Numbered from the stretch's first letter, positions 24,934 to 33,980 are shown. The stretch is 64,000 nucleotides of DNA from an uncultured Leifsonia sp. (GCF_945957465.1 NZ_CAMFLC010000005.1:1-64000); one strand, 5' to 3'. The notes: generated by a model not told the origin, from the letters alone. Made by a program: numbers and translations.

Positions 24934-25769
24934 ACGGACTCGAAACCCGCCGCGGAGCCACCCGCGCCGTCCTCTGGAGCTCACTGACCGTTCTCGTGAT
25001 CCTGTACGCGTTCCCGTTCGTGTACATGCTCTTCACCTCGTTCAAGACACCGATCGAGACCAACGCCATCCCGCCCCAGATCCTGCCGTCCACCTGGACG
25101 ATCCAGAACTACCTGAACGTCCTGAGCACACAAGGGGTGCCGGAGTCGTTCGTCAACAGCCTGCAGACTGCCGTCCTGAGCACGGTGCTCTCGCTCGTGC
25201 TGGGCGTGCCTGCGGCCTACGCGGTGACCCGCTATCGCACCCGCCCGGGCCGGATCTTCATCCTGCTCGCGCTGATCATGAGGATGGTCCCCGCCATCAT
25301 CGTCGGCGCGCCGCTGATCACGATGTTCCACAACCTCGGGCTGTCGGACACCTCCCTGGCTCTCGCCATCGCCCAGACGACGATCTCGCTGCCGCTGTCC
25401 ATCTGGCTGATGGCCAGCTTCTTCGAGGCCGTCCCCGACGAGTTGGACGAATCCGCCCGGGTGGACGGCTGCTCCCGGCTCGGATCTCTGTGGCGGGTCG
25501 TCCTTCCCGTCGCACGAGGGGGTGTGGCCGTGACCGCGATCTTCGCTTTCCTCGCCTCGTGGAACGACTTCATCTTCGCGCTGCTGCTCACCTCCGTGCG
25601 CGCGGTGACGACTCCACTGCAGATCGCGAACTTCCAGAGCCAGTTCGGGCTGGACTGGGGCAACATGACATCGCTCGCGGTGCTCTACTCGGTGCCGGTG
25701 ATCATCTTGGCGGTCGTTCTGCAGCGGCACATCGTGGCCGGTCTCACGCTCGGCGCGGTCAAGGGCTGA
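24930..25769 (+). CDS. CUT1 ABC importer permease, MalG-type (system 1)
   Basis: The 279-aa second channel subunit has six membrane segments and the EAA-type loop DELDESARVDGCSRLGSLWRVVLPVARGG. The start overlaps the preceding stop (ATGA). A C-terminal LTLGAVKG ending is typical for the family. It acts with the upstream MalF-type permease and binding protein to import the fructan-derived oligosaccharide. The following gene, 42 bp on, is the LacI regulator, still in the same direction. Confidence 0.93.
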   Translation: MNGLETRRGATRAVLWSSLTVLVILYAFPFVYMLFTSFKTPIETNAIPPQILPSTWTIQNYLNVLSTQGVPESFVNSLQTAVLSTVLSLVLGVPAAYAVTRYRTRPGRIFILLALIMRMVPAIIVGAPLITMFHNLGLSDTSLALAIAQTTISLPLSIWLMASFFEAVPDELDESARVDGCSRLGSLWRVVLPVARGGVAVTAIFAFLASWNDFIFALLLTSVRAVTTPLQIANFQSQFGLDWGNMTSLAVLYSVPVIILAVVLQRHIVAGLTLGAVKG

Positions 25770-25811
25770 GGAACGCGATATGGACAACGGGAGTTCGGGG
25801 GAGAAAGAACT

Positions 25812-26858
25812 GTGGCAGTGAAGAGCGCAGGAATCCGAGACGTCGCCGAACTGGCAGGCGTGTCCGTGACGACGGTGTCGCACGTGTTGAACGACACCCC
25901 GCACACCAGGGTCGCCGAAGAGACGCGGGCCCGGGTCCGGCACGCGGCGAAGACGCTGGGCTACGGGCCGAACCGCGCCGCTCAGGCGCTCCGGACCAAC
26001 CGGTCCGGACTCATCGGCCTGCTCAGCGAGGAGATCGCGACCACCCCGCACGCCGGCCGGATCATCCTGGGCGCGCAGGAGGCCGCCCGCGCGCACGATC
26101 TCACGCTGGTCATCATCAACACGGAACGCGAGTCGAGCGGCAACTCGCACAAAGACGACGTCCAGGCCCTCCTCGACCGGCAGGTGGACGCCGTCCTCTA
26201 TGCCACCATGTACCACCGTCAGGTGTCGCTTCCCCCGAACCTGCAGGCGCTCCCGGCCGTCTTGATCGACTCGACCGATCGGGCCGGCATCGTCCCGGCC
26301 GTCGTGCCCGACGAAGTCGGCGGCGCGGTGGCAGCCGTCACCCACCTGGTGGAGGCCGGACACACCCGGATCGGGTTCCTCAACAACGACGACGACGTCC
26401 CGGCGACCCACGGCCGGTTCGAGGGCTACCGGCAGGTGCTGGACGCGCACGGCATCCCGCTCGACATGGCGCTGGTGTCCACCGCACCGTCCGAGACGCT
26501 CCCGGGTTACGAGCTGGCGCGCGAGATGCTCGCGAGGACGGATCGGCCGACGGCGCTCTTCTGCTACAACGACCGGATGGCGATGGGCGCGTACCGCGCA
26601 GCGGCGGAGCTCGGCCTCAGCATCCCGGACGATCTCTCCATCGTCGGCTTCGATAACCAGGAGCTCATCGCGGCGAACCTGTTCCCGGGACTCACGACCG
26701 TGGCGCTGCCGCATTACGAGATGGGCGCGTGGGCGGTGGAGACACTGGTCGGCCTGTTGCACGACGAGGCGGATGCCCGGCTGCTCGCCGATGAACCCAC
26801 CCTTCTCGAGTGCCCCCTCGTCGTCCGCGGCTCAGTCGCCCGGCTCCGAGCCAACTGA
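25812..26858 (+). CDS. LacI-family regulator of the DFA/inulin half
   Basis: The 348-aa repressor has an N-terminal HTH (GIRDVAELAGVSVTTVSHVLNDTPHTRVAEETRARV), the hinge helix with NRAAQALRTNRSGLIGLL, and a periplasmic-binding-protein-like ligand domain ending in FDNQELIAANLFPGLTTVALPHYEMG. GTG 25812 is preceded by GGGGGAGAAAG. It is embedded in the operon between permease and enzymes, so it is probably autoregulated. Its expected sites are the palindromes at 22596, 33981 and 34097, linking this operon with the divergent IFTase/tatA promoter region. The inducer is probably an imported fructose disaccharide or anhydride. Confidence 0.9.
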   Translation: MAVKSAGIRDVAELAGVSVTTVSHVLNDTPHTRVAEETRARVRHAAKTLGYGPNRAAQALRTNRSGLIGLLSEEIATTPHAGRIILGAQEAARAHDLTLVIINTERESSGNSHKDDVQALLDRQVDAVLYATMYHRQVSLPPNLQALPAVLIDSTDRAGIVPAVVPDEVGGAVAAVTHLVEAGHTRIGFLNNDDDVPATHGRFEGYRQVLDAHGIPLDMALVSTAPSETLPGYELAREMLARTDRPTALFCYNDRMAMGAYRAAAELGLSIPDDLSIVGFDNQELIAANLFPGLTTVALPHYEMGAWAVETLVGLLHDEADARLLADEPTLLECPLVVRGSVARLRAN

Positions 26859-26870
26859 AAGGTAACACCG

Positions 26871-27851
26871 ATGCTCCGACTAGCCTCGTCCTGGGTATGG
26901 GACTTCTGGATCGCCGACGACGGCGACCGCTACCACCTGTTCTTCCTGAAAGCCTCCCGTGCCCTGCTCGACCCCGACCGTCGACACTGGCGCGCCACGA
27001 TCGGGCATGCGACGTCGACCGATCTGGTGACCTGGACGGAGCATGCGGATGCCCTCATCCCGGACGACTCGCCGGCATTCGACGACCTGGCGACCTGGAC
27101 CGGGTCGGTCATCCGTCAGGACGACGGGACGTGGCGGATGTTCTACACCGCGGTCAGCCGCGCGGAGGGCGGGATCAATCAGCGCATCAGCTCCGTCGTC
27201 TCGGACGACCTCTTCACCTGGCGCCGAGAGCCCGGTCGTCACGTTCTCGAGCCTGACGCGCGATGGTATGAGACCGCGGACGACCGGCAGTGGCCCGATC
27301 AGGCGTGGCGAGACCCCTGGGTGTTCCGGGCTCGGGACGGCTGGCACATGCTGATCACGGCGCGTGCCAACCACGGCGAGCCCGACGATCGCGGGGTGAT
27401 CGGCCACGCGACATCGGACGATCTCACGGAATGGACGGTGCAGCCGCCGCTCTCCGAGCCGGGATCCGGGTTCGGGCACATCGAAGTCGTGCAGACGGCT
27501 GTCGTCGACGGCCGACCCGTCGGCCTGTTCTCCTGCCTCGCGTCCGAGCTCGCCCGCGACCGTCGCGCCGAGGACCCGGTCGGCGGCGTCTGGGCCTTCC
27601 CGACCGACGACCTGGCCGGGCCGTTCGACATCGGAGCGGCGTACCGGATCACCGATGAGCGCCTGTACGTGGGCCGTCTCGTGCAGGATCGCGTCGGGCG
27701 GTGGCAGCTTCTCGCGTTCAGGAACAACGACGAGCACGGCGGCTGGGTCGGCGAGATCACGGATCCTCAACCCGTATCGTGGGTCGACGGCCGGCTCGAT
27801 GTCGGCGACCCGAGCCTGGCCGAGGCGCTTCAGACTCGGGTGACCTCGTGA
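26871..27851 (+). CDS. Compact GH32/GH68-like beta-fructosidase, cytoplasmic
   Basis: The 326-aa five-blade propeller lacks the usual C-terminal beta-sandwich of GH32. Visible blade motifs are SWVWDFWIADDGDRYHLFFL (nucleophile Asp in WDFW), AWRDPWVFR (transition-state Asp) and GHIEVVQT (likely acid/base Glu). It has no signal peptide. The operon partners suggest cleavage of inulobiose or a related fructose disaccharide to free fructose for the PfkB kinase. A GH43-like or phosphorylase activity cannot be excluded from sequence. AAAGGT precedes the ATG; its stop overlaps the kinase start. Confidence 0.75.
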   Translation: MLRLASSWVWDFWIADDGDRYHLFFLKASRALLDPDRRHWRATIGHATSTDLVTWTEHADALIPDDSPAFDDLATWTGSVIRQDDGTWRMFYTAVSRAEGGINQRISSVVSDDLFTWRREPGRHVLEPDARWYETADDRQWPDQAWRDPWVFRARDGWHMLITARANHGEPDDRGVIGHATSDDLTEWTVQPPLSEPGSGFGHIEVVQTAVVDGRPVGLFSCLASELARDRRAEDPVGGVWAFPTDDLAGPFDIGAAYRITDERLYVGRLVQDRVGRWQLLAFRNNDEHGGWVGEITDPQPVSWVDGRLDVGDPSLAEALQTRVTS

Positions 27852-28774
27852 GTTCGGGTGCGCTCGTCGTCGGCGAGGCCCTCATCGATGAAGTCGTCGG
27901 ACGCGACGGCGTCCGCCGTCACCCCGGTGGGTCGCCTGCGAACGTCGCGCTCGGTCTCGCGCGCCTCCACGTGGCCACCCGATTGCACACCGCGATCGGC
28001 GACGATGAGGACGGCCGGCTGATCCGCCGCGAACTCGCTGCTTCGGGCGCGATCGTCACCGCGGAATCCGAGACGGACGCACCCACGTCGAAAGCGGTGG
28101 CCGTGCTCGGCGCCGACGGTTCCGCGACCTACGAGTTCTCCGTTCGCTGGGCTCCCGGCGAACTCGATGATCTCCTGGACCCGCGCATCATCCACACCGG
28201 GTCTCTCGGCGCTTTCCTGGAGCCCGGGTCCGCTCTCGTCCGTGACATCGTCCGCCGGGGGAGGGCCGGCGGAGCGGTGATCACGTTCGACCCGAACGTG
28301 CGGCCATCCCTGGTCCCGCCTCCCGACGTCTCCCGCGTCCTGTTCGAGTCGATCGCGTTCTCCAGCCGGCTCACGAAGCTCAGCGATGAAGATGCGGAGT
28401 TCCTCTATCCGGGTCAGTCGGTCCACCGAGTCCTCGACACTCTCGTCGGCGCTGGCGTGGCGGTGGCCGCGATCACTCGAGGGAGCGAGGGCGCCGTTCT
28501 CGCCAGTGGCGAGCATCGCGTCGAGGTGCCGACGGTCCCGACCGAGGTCGCCGACACCGTCGGCGCCGGCGACTCGTTCATGGCGGCCCTCATCTGGGCG
28601 CTGGCCTTCGCAGTCGGCTCGTGGGACGGCGGAACGATCGAACCGAGCCGCCTGGAGGAGGTCGGGCGAACCGCGGCACGCGCAGCGGCGATCACGGTGT
28701 CGCGTCCCGGAGCCGACCTCCCCGTCCTGACGGAGCTCGCCCACTCGAACAGGAGGATCCATGCCCGCTCGTAA
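27848..28774 (+). CDS. PfkB-family sugar kinase, probable fructokinase (1)
   Basis: The 308-aa ribokinase-like protein has the N-terminal GEALIDEVVGRDGVRRHPGGSPANVALGLARL signature (PfkB motif 1) and the C-terminal DTVGAGDSFMAALIWAL with the catalytic Asp and anion hole (motif 2). It should phosphorylate fructose at the expense of ATP. The GTG start overlaps the GH32 stop and the 3' end overlaps the GH91 gene by 14 bp, so the three are tightly co-translated. A paralogue with the same organisation is at 34480-35418. Confidence 0.88.
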   Translation: MSSGALVVGEALIDEVVGRDGVRRHPGGSPANVALGLARLHVATRLHTAIGDDEDGRLIRRELAASGAIVTAESETDAPTSKAVAVLGADGSATYEFSVRWAPGELDDLLDPRIIHTGSLGAFLEPGSALVRDIVRRGRAGGAVITFDPNVRPSLVPPPDVSRVLFESIAFSSRLTKLSDEDAEFLYPGQSVHRVLDTLVGAGVAVAAITRGSEGAVLASGEHRVEVPTVPTEVADTVGAGDSFMAALIWALAFAVGSWDGGTIEPSRLEEVGRTAARAAAITVSRPGADLPVLTELAHSNRRIHARS

Positions 28775-30095
28775 CCGTTACGACGTGACGGAATGGCCCG
28801 TCGGCGATCCGTCGACGGACATCGGCGAGGTCATCAACAGCATCATCGCCGACATCAAGGACCGGCAGGCGGTCACGCCCGATGGGGGGAGGCCGGGCGC
28901 GGTCATCTCCATCCCGCCCGGGGACTACCGCCTCCGAACCCAGGTGCTGATCGACATCAGCTTCCTGCGGATCGAAGGATCGGGCCACGGTTTCACCTCC
29001 TCCAGCATCCGGTTCAATGTGCCCGAAGCCGAGTGGCCCGACCTGCACGAGCTGTGGCCCGGCGGCAGTCGCATCCTCGTCGACCTCCCGGCAGGACCGG
29101 ATGCGGGGGAGTCCGCGCGCGCAGCGTTCCTCGTCGAACGCGAAGGAAGCCCGCGGATCAGCTCAGTCGAGTTCTCCGGCTTCTCGATCGACGGATTGCA
29201 CTTCGCAGCCGACGGTTCCGAACTCGAACCGGAGAACACCTACGCCAACGGAAAGACCGGCATCTACGTTGCGAGCGCGAACGACTCGTTCCGCTTCAAC
29301 GGCATGGGGTTCGTCTATCTCGAGCACGCCCTCACCGTCTGCAATGCGGACGCCCTGTCCATCCACGACAATTTCATCGCCGAATGCGGAAGCTGCATCG
29401 AGCTTCGCGGCTGGGGCCAGGCGTCGAAGGTCACCGACAACCTGATCGGTGCGGGCTTCGCCGGCCATTCGATCTATGCCGAGAACCACGGCGGCCTGCT
29501 GATCGCGGCGAACAACGTGTTCCCGCGGGGAGCGAGCAGCGTGGAGCTCAGCGGTGTCACACGTTCGAGCATCACGAACAACCGCCTGCACTCGTTCTAT
29601 CCCGGCATGGTGGTCCTGGCCGCGAACAGCTCGGAGAACCTCGTGGCGACCAACCACTTCCTCCGCGACCTCGAACCCTGGGCGCCATTCCAGCACGTGG
29701 ACAACGGGAAGGACGACGACTACGGGTTGCTGCGGATCGACGGGAGCAACAACTCGGTCATCGGCAACCACTTCTCCGAGGTCGTGGACGCGCACACGCT
29801 GCGTCCGGCCGGATCTCCGCCCGTCGTCGTCCGGCTCGTCTCCGGTCACGGCAACTACGTCGCGAACAACCACGCCGTCGGGCTGGACGTCGCCGCAACC
29901 TCAGGCGAATCGGCGTTCGCCGCTCAAGTGGAGGCGCTTCTGACGACCGGGGCATCAGGCGACCTGACGATCACTTCTGTGCTGGTCGAAGCCGGGTCCA
30001 CTCGGAACACCATCCTCGACTCGGGGACGGACGATCAGCTCAGCGTGGATCTCGCTGTGAACGCGGTCAGGGCGACTCCCGGCATCGGCGCGTAG
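28761..30095 (+). CDS. GH91 difructose-anhydride hydrolase-like enzyme (DFA-IIIase type)
   Basis: The 444-aa right-handed beta-helix protein is of the inulin fructotransferase/DFA hydrolase family. It starts RYDVTEWPVGDPSTDIGEVINSIIADIK and has the ordered family segments ISIPPGDYRLRTQVLIDIS, GSGHGFTSSSIRFN, LEHALTVCNADALSIHDNFIAECG. The last has Asp197 and Glu208 in the D-x10-E spacing of the catalytic pair. WHELWPGG-like (LHELWPGGSRILVDLP) and the longer C terminus resemble the cytoplasmic DFA-III hydrolases of Arthrobacter more than the secreted synthases. There is no signal peptide, and GGAGG precedes the ATG. It would open imported DFA to inulobiose. Confidence 0.85.
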   Translation: MPARNRYDVTEWPVGDPSTDIGEVINSIIADIKDRQAVTPDGGRPGAVISIPPGDYRLRTQVLIDISFLRIEGSGHGFTSSSIRFNVPEAEWPDLHELWPGGSRILVDLPAGPDAGESARAAFLVEREGSPRISSVEFSGFSIDGLHFAADGSELEPENTYANGKTGIYVASANDSFRFNGMGFVYLEHALTVCNADALSIHDNFIAECGSCIELRGWGQASKVTDNLIGAGFAGHSIYAENHGGLLIAANNVFPRGASSVELSGVTRSSITNNRLHSFYPGMVVLAANSSENLVATNHFLRDLEPWAPFQHVDNGKDDDYGLLRIDGSNNSVIGNHFSEVVDAHTLRPAGSPPVVVRLVSGHGNYVANNHAVGLDVAATSGESAFAAQVEALLTTGASGDLTITSVLVEAGSTRNTILDSGTDDQLSVDLAVNAVRATPGIGA

Positions 30096-30104
30096 GAAGC
30101 GGAC

Positions 30105-30134
30105 GCCGCCGTGCTCTCGCTGGAGCACGACGGC
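30105..30134. terminator. Bidirectional hairpin between convergent GH91 and GH32 genes
   Basis: GCCGCCGTGCTC, loop TCGCTG, then GAGCACGACGGC form a 12-bp stem with one mismatch. The hairpin fills the 48-bp gap between two convergent stops. Confidence 0.65.
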
Positions 30135-30143
30135 TCCGGTCTC

Positions 30144-32516
30144 CTAGGCGGGCGGATTCCAGTACTGGTTGGCGCCGCCCACGCAGTCGTAGAGCTGGAG
30201 CTGCGTGCCGTTCGTGGTGTCGCCGTACGGGACGTCGAGACAGCGACCCGAGGCCGCATTGACCAGCCCCTGATTCGCCCCACGCGTCCAGCGTTGGTTG
30301 CTCGTGCCGGTGCAGGCGGCCACGTCGACGAGCGTGTTGTTCGACGTTTGGCCCGGCGGCGCCTCCAAGCAGACGCCACCGGTGGTGACGGTACCGTCCG
30401 CGTTCATGGTCCAGGTCTGATTGCCATTGCCCAGACAGTCCCAGAGCTGGGCTCGTCCCGAAGCCACATCCCGGTCGAGGCACTTCGTCCCGTCGTTCCA
30501 GACGATCGCCCCGGTGGGCGGGTACGAGACGGTGGGTCCGACCCAGGCCTGGTTGGGCGACCCGACGCAATCGTAGATCTGAAGCGGCTGACCATTGGTG
30601 TAGTCACTGTAGTCGACGTCGAGGCAGCGACCTGAGAGCTCATTGACGATCGATCCGACGTTGCCGCGGCTCCACTTCTGGTTGTCCGCTCCCGAACACG
30701 CCGCCGTCTGCACGTGCGTGTGGTTGGCAGTCTCCCCGGGGATCGTCTGGAGGCACAGACCGTTCACGACGAGCGATCCGTCCGCTCCGAGGACCCAGGC
30801 CTGGTTGGACGCGCCCGTGCAGTCCCAGATCTGAACCGTTCCTGTCGGACCATCGTTGTCCACGCACTTCGTCGTCTCCGGATCGGTCGGCTGCGACCGA
30901 GCGGTTTGCCCGAGTGCGGCGACGATGGCGTTGCCGGGGGAGGTCCCTTCCCGAGAGGCCCGCCACGCCGATCGAAGGGGCGAGAACGACAGACTCGTCA
31001 ATTCCGCCGAACCGCCGGTGGCCGCCAACGACATTCCCAGATCGCCGGCCGCAGAAGCGAAGTCGACGTTGTCGCTGATCACGGCCCTGCCGTCGTCGCC
31101 GAACACCTCGAGCTGGCCATGATCGACGAGGATGTGGATGCTGACGGCGTCGCCGATCGGTGCCAGCGGGGTCGAGAACGTCGGGTGGGTGCTGCTCGCG
31201 GCGTTGTCGACGGTCAGTTGTTGCGTCGCGAGGTCGTAGGACACCGAGGCGTCGCTGGAGCCGTCGGTTCGCTGGTGGAGACCGAATGACACCGCGCTGG
31301 CTGACGACCCGGTCATGGAGAACGACGCCTGGAGCTCGTAGGTGTCACCCGACGTCGTGGCAAGCGGGTCGGAGGACGGGTCGGCGGTGATGGTGCGGGC
31401 TGACCATGACTGTGTGCTCTCCCGCAGCACGGAGATCTCGGAGATGGGATTCCGGGTCAGCCGGATTCCGTCGGCGAAGGTGCTCAGCCCGAGTTCGACG
31501 GGGAAGGACGCGTTGCCGGTCCAGGTCGCACCATGGTTGCTTCCCTGCCATCCCATCTGCACGACACGTGCCGACGGCAGCTGGTTGAACGTCTGCGAGG
31601 CGTACCAGGTTCCGCCGTAGCTGGTGTTTCCGGATTCCATGCTCAGCGGCGTGAGCGAGTCGGGAACGAACATCCCGGACGAGTCCAGCCGGCCCGTCAC
31701 GTACTGGCCACCCGCGTCCTGCAGCACCCACTTCTCCCGCGATGTGTCGCCATCGACCGGGAGCCGGTAGAGGTCGGGGCACTCCACGAACCACGAAGCC
31801 GCGTAATGGCCGGCCTTCGTCCAGGAGAGCAGGTTTGTCGATGTGTAGAAGCTGGCGCCTTGCGAGCCGGTGAAGTCGTAGAGCACCATCTCCCATCGAT
31901 TGCCTATGGGATCCCATTGCACCTTCGGGTCGCGGCTCTCGGTCGTGCCGGTGGAGACCACTTGGGCGCCCCCGTCGTACATCTGGAAGGTGCGCGCGCC
32001 ATCCACGCTGTACGCGATGCTGACTCCGTCGGTGCCGGTGAACAGCAGGATCGGGTCGTCTGAACCCGTCTTCAAGCCGGTCGCATTCGTCGTGTCGACC
32101 CAGGCGGAGCCCGACCAGAGCAGGCTCTGCGCTCCTCCCGGGTTCTGGACTCCCGGCTCCAGCGCGATGGGCTGTTCCGTCCAGTGGACCAGGTCGGTGC
32201 TGGTCGCGTGACCCCAGTGGATGTCGTTGTTCGCACCGAGCGAGTGGGGGTTGCTCTGGAAGAACAGGTGGTAGACGCCGCGGTAGTAGACGGGGCCGTT
32301 GATGTCGTTCATCCAGCCGTTCGGCGGACTGAAATGGAACTGCCCGCGATGCGGCTCCGTGTAGTCCGTCGCCTCGTAGGGGAACTCGGGATAGTCCGCC
32401 GCGTTGCCCGCGTGCGCCGGCCCCTCGACGGCGAGCGGCACCGACACCGCTCCGGCGGTCGCCGCCACGAGAGCGACCGCGGCCCAGGTGCGCGCAAGGC
32501 GCCTCCGCTCGCTCAC
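30144..32516 (-). CDS. Secreted GH32 fructanase with two ricin-type (CBM13) modules
   Basis: The 790-aa enzyme has an N-terminal export signal (basic SERRRLART, hydrophobic AAVALVAATAGAVSV, about 1-37), a GH32 propeller with Asp71 in GWMNDINGP, Asp196 in SRDPKV and Glu245 in ECPDLY, a beta-sandwich (about 390-525), then two ricin beta-trefoils (about 545-665 and 675-790) marked by repeated CLD...NQxW motifs. It should release fructose or short oligosaccharides from inulin or levan while the lectin modules hold polysaccharide. The GTG start overlaps the IFTase stop (GTGA), so the 1181-aa ORF in the track is an overextension. The RRRLA stretch is not a clear Tat motif. Confidence 0.92.
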   Translation of the reverse strand: MSERRRLARTWAAVALVAATAGAVSVPLAVEGPAHAGNAADYPEFPYEATDYTEPHRGQFHFSPPNGWMNDINGPVYYRGVYHLFFQSNPHSLGANNDIHWGHATSTDLVHWTEQPIALEPGVQNPGGAQSLLWSGSAWVDTTNATGLKTGSDDPILLFTGTDGVSIAYSVDGARTFQMYDGGAQVVSTGTTESRDPKVQWDPIGNRWEMVLYDFTGSQGASFYTSTNLLSWTKAGHYAASWFVECPDLYRLPVDGDTSREKWVLQDAGGQYVTGRLDSSGMFVPDSLTPLSMESGNTSYGGTWYASQTFNQLPSARVVQMGWQGSNHGATWTGNASFPVELGLSTFADGIRLTRNPISEISVLRESTQSWSARTITADPSSDPLATTSGDTYELQASFSMTGSSASAVSFGLHQRTDGSSDASVSYDLATQQLTVDNAASSTHPTFSTPLAPIGDAVSIHILVDHGQLEVFGDDGRAVISDNVDFASAAGDLGMSLAATGGSAELTSLSFSPLRSAWRASREGTSPGNAIVAALGQTARSQPTDPETTKCVDNDGPTGTVQIWDCTGASNQAWVLGADGSLVVNGLCLQTIPGETANHTHVQTAACSGADNQKWSRGNVGSIVNELSGRCLDVDYSDYTNGQPLQIYDCVGSPNQAWVGPTVSYPPTGAIVWNDGTKCLDRDVASGRAQLWDCLGNGNQTWTMNADGTVTTGGVCLEAPPGQTSNNTLVDVAACTGTSNQRWTRGANQGLVNAASGRCLDVPYGDTTNGTQLQLYDCVGGANQYWNPPA

Positions 32517-33715
32517 GGCGTCGCCCGGAAGCCGTAGCTGGTCGTGAACGGCTGGAACTGGGCGGACGTTCCGCTGTCCATGACATGTGTGTTCGTGCTG
32601 CTCGCGTCGAGCACGACGGTGTGGACAGAGACATTGGCGGTGAAGTGGTTCGCTGCGATGTAGTTGCTGTCTCCCGACTTCACGAGAACCATCGTTGGAG
32701 TCGCACCGCTGGGGGTGATCGAACCGGACGGCACGTTGTATGAGAAGTGGTTGGCGATGAGAGCGTTGTTGTCCCCGTTGAGCTGTACGAGCCCGAAGAG
32801 GTCGTCGAGTCCGTTGTTGTAGCCGGTGAGCGGGCCGAACGTCTCGGGCTGGCGGTAGAAGTGATTGCCGCTGATGAGGTTCTCCTTGCAGTTGCCGGCA
32901 AGGGTGACCACGCCGGGGTAGAAGGCGTGGAAGCGATTCGCTGTGACATTCGAGAGGGTGCAGCCGACGAAATGGATGGAGTCCTTGCCACGCGGGAAGA
33001 TGTTGTTGCCCGTCACCAGGAGGCCGAAATGCGACTCCGCGTAAATCGAGTAGCCGACGTACCCGGCGCCGATCAGGTTGTTGCTCACCTTGCTGGCCTG
33101 TCCGGAGCCGGTCAGCTCGATCGCGTTGCCGCACTCGGCGAGGAAGTTCTCGGTGACGCTGAGCGCGTCGGCGTCTTTCACGATCAACGCGTGCTCCAAG
33201 TAGACGAAGCCCATGTTCTCGACATGCGAGGAGTCGTTGGCGCTGTCGAAGCGGATGCCGACTTTTCCGTTCGTGTACGAGTTCTCGTTCGGCGTGAATG
33301 ACGCCCCGTCGAGGCAGAAGTTCTCGAACGTGACGCTGCTGAGCCGCGGATTGCCGCCGCGAGTGACGATGAACGCCTCGGACTGGCCGTCGGTGTTCTG
33401 GACGATCACATGGCTCGAACCCGGGTTGATCTCGTACCAGGTCGACGTGTCCGCGGTGTTGTAGCGGATGCTCAGCGACGTGAAGCCGTGCCCTGAGCCC
33501 CTGATCGTGAGATAGCTGATGTCCACCGTGACTCGCGTCTTGAGCGGATAGTCGCCCGGCGGGATGTAGATGACCGCGCCGGGCTTGGACGCCTGGGACG
33601 TCTGGTTCGCCTTGATGTCCGCGATCATGCTGTTGATGACGGCGCCGATGTCGTCGTAGCAGGTGACGCTGCTCCCCGGAATCGTCCAAGACGTCACATC
33701 GTAGACAGTGTTCAT
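32513..33715 (-). CDS. Inulin fructotransferase (GH91), mature-enzyme ORF without own signal
   Basis: The 400-aa beta-helix lyase-type enzyme turns inulin ends into difructose anhydride (DFA I or III not distinguishable). Family segments are VYDVTSW at the start, AVINSMIADIKANQTSQASKPGAVIYIPPGDY, GSGHGFTSLSIRYN and DADALSVTENFLAECGNAIEL, with Asp183/Glu194 in D-x10-E spacing. Known synthases are secreted; here the reading starts at ATG 33715 behind GAGAGGACGAAGA. The Tat signal is encoded in a separate ORF 42 bp upstream in the same frame, ended by TGA. As read, the enzyme would be cytoplasmic unless UGA is read through or the stop is recent. It is co-translated with the downstream GH32. Confidence 0.88.
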   Translation of the reverse strand: MNTVYDVTSWTIPGSSVTCYDDIGAVINSMIADIKANQTSQASKPGAVIYIPPGDYPLKTRVTVDISYLTIRGSGHGFTSLSIRYNTADTSTWYEINPGSSHVIVQNTDGQSEAFIVTRGGNPRLSSVTFENFCLDGASFTPNENSYTNGKVGIRFDSANDSSHVENMGFVYLEHALIVKDADALSVTENFLAECGNAIELTGSGQASKVSNNLIGAGYVGYSIYAESHFGLLVTGNNIFPRGKDSIHFVGCTLSNVTANRFHAFYPGVVTLAGNCKENLISGNHFYRQPETFGPLTGYNNGLDDLFGLVQLNGDNNALIANHFSYNVPSGSITPSGATPTMVLVKSGDSNYIAANHFTANVSVHTVVLDASSTNTHVMDSGTSAQFQPFTTSYGFRATP

Positions 33716-33757
33716 TCTTCGTCCTCTCGAATGCGTTGAATGCTGACGTGGAGCTGT

Positions 33758-33946
33758 TCAGAGCAGGCCGACGAGGAACCTGCGGTCACCGGTGGTGTCG
33801 GCAGGCGCCGGTTGTGGCGCCTCCGCCGGCTGAACGGCGGCGTCAGCCGGAGGGATCCGAATCCATCCGAGCTGCCCGACGATCGCCGAGGCTATGGCCG
33901 CGGTCAGCACGGTTCGACGGCTGATGAGCGTTCCTGACGCTTTCAT
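33758..33946 (-). CDS. 62-aa Tat signal-peptide ORF preceding inulin fructotransferase
   Basis: The ORF reads MKASGTLISRRTVLTAAIASAIVGQLGWI, with twin-arginine motif SRRTVL, a hydrophobic core and an ADAA cleavage site. A Pro/Ala-rich segment (VQPAEAPQPAPADTTGD) and RRFLVGLL before TGA follow. The start is set by AAAGGAGATCGC-ATG. In known IFTases such a signal plus linker is fused to the enzyme. Here the TGA and 14 further sense codons in the same frame separate it from the IFTase ATG. It may be a split or decayed precursor, a readthrough leader, or an independent exported peptide. Confidence 0.7.
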   Translation of the reverse strand: MKASGTLISRRTVLTAAIASAIVGQLGWIRIPPADAAVQPAEAPQPAPADTTGDRRFLVGLL

Positions 33947-33980
33947 GCGATCTCCTTTGGTCGCCGGTGTTCGACATGCT

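Noticed and set aside
30144-33689. 1181-aa ORF on the minus strand
   Set aside because: Only the part from GTG 32516 is the GH32-CBM13 gene. The upstream 391 codons are the out-of-frame shadow of the IFTase gene, and the GTGA overlap plus signal peptide fix the real start.
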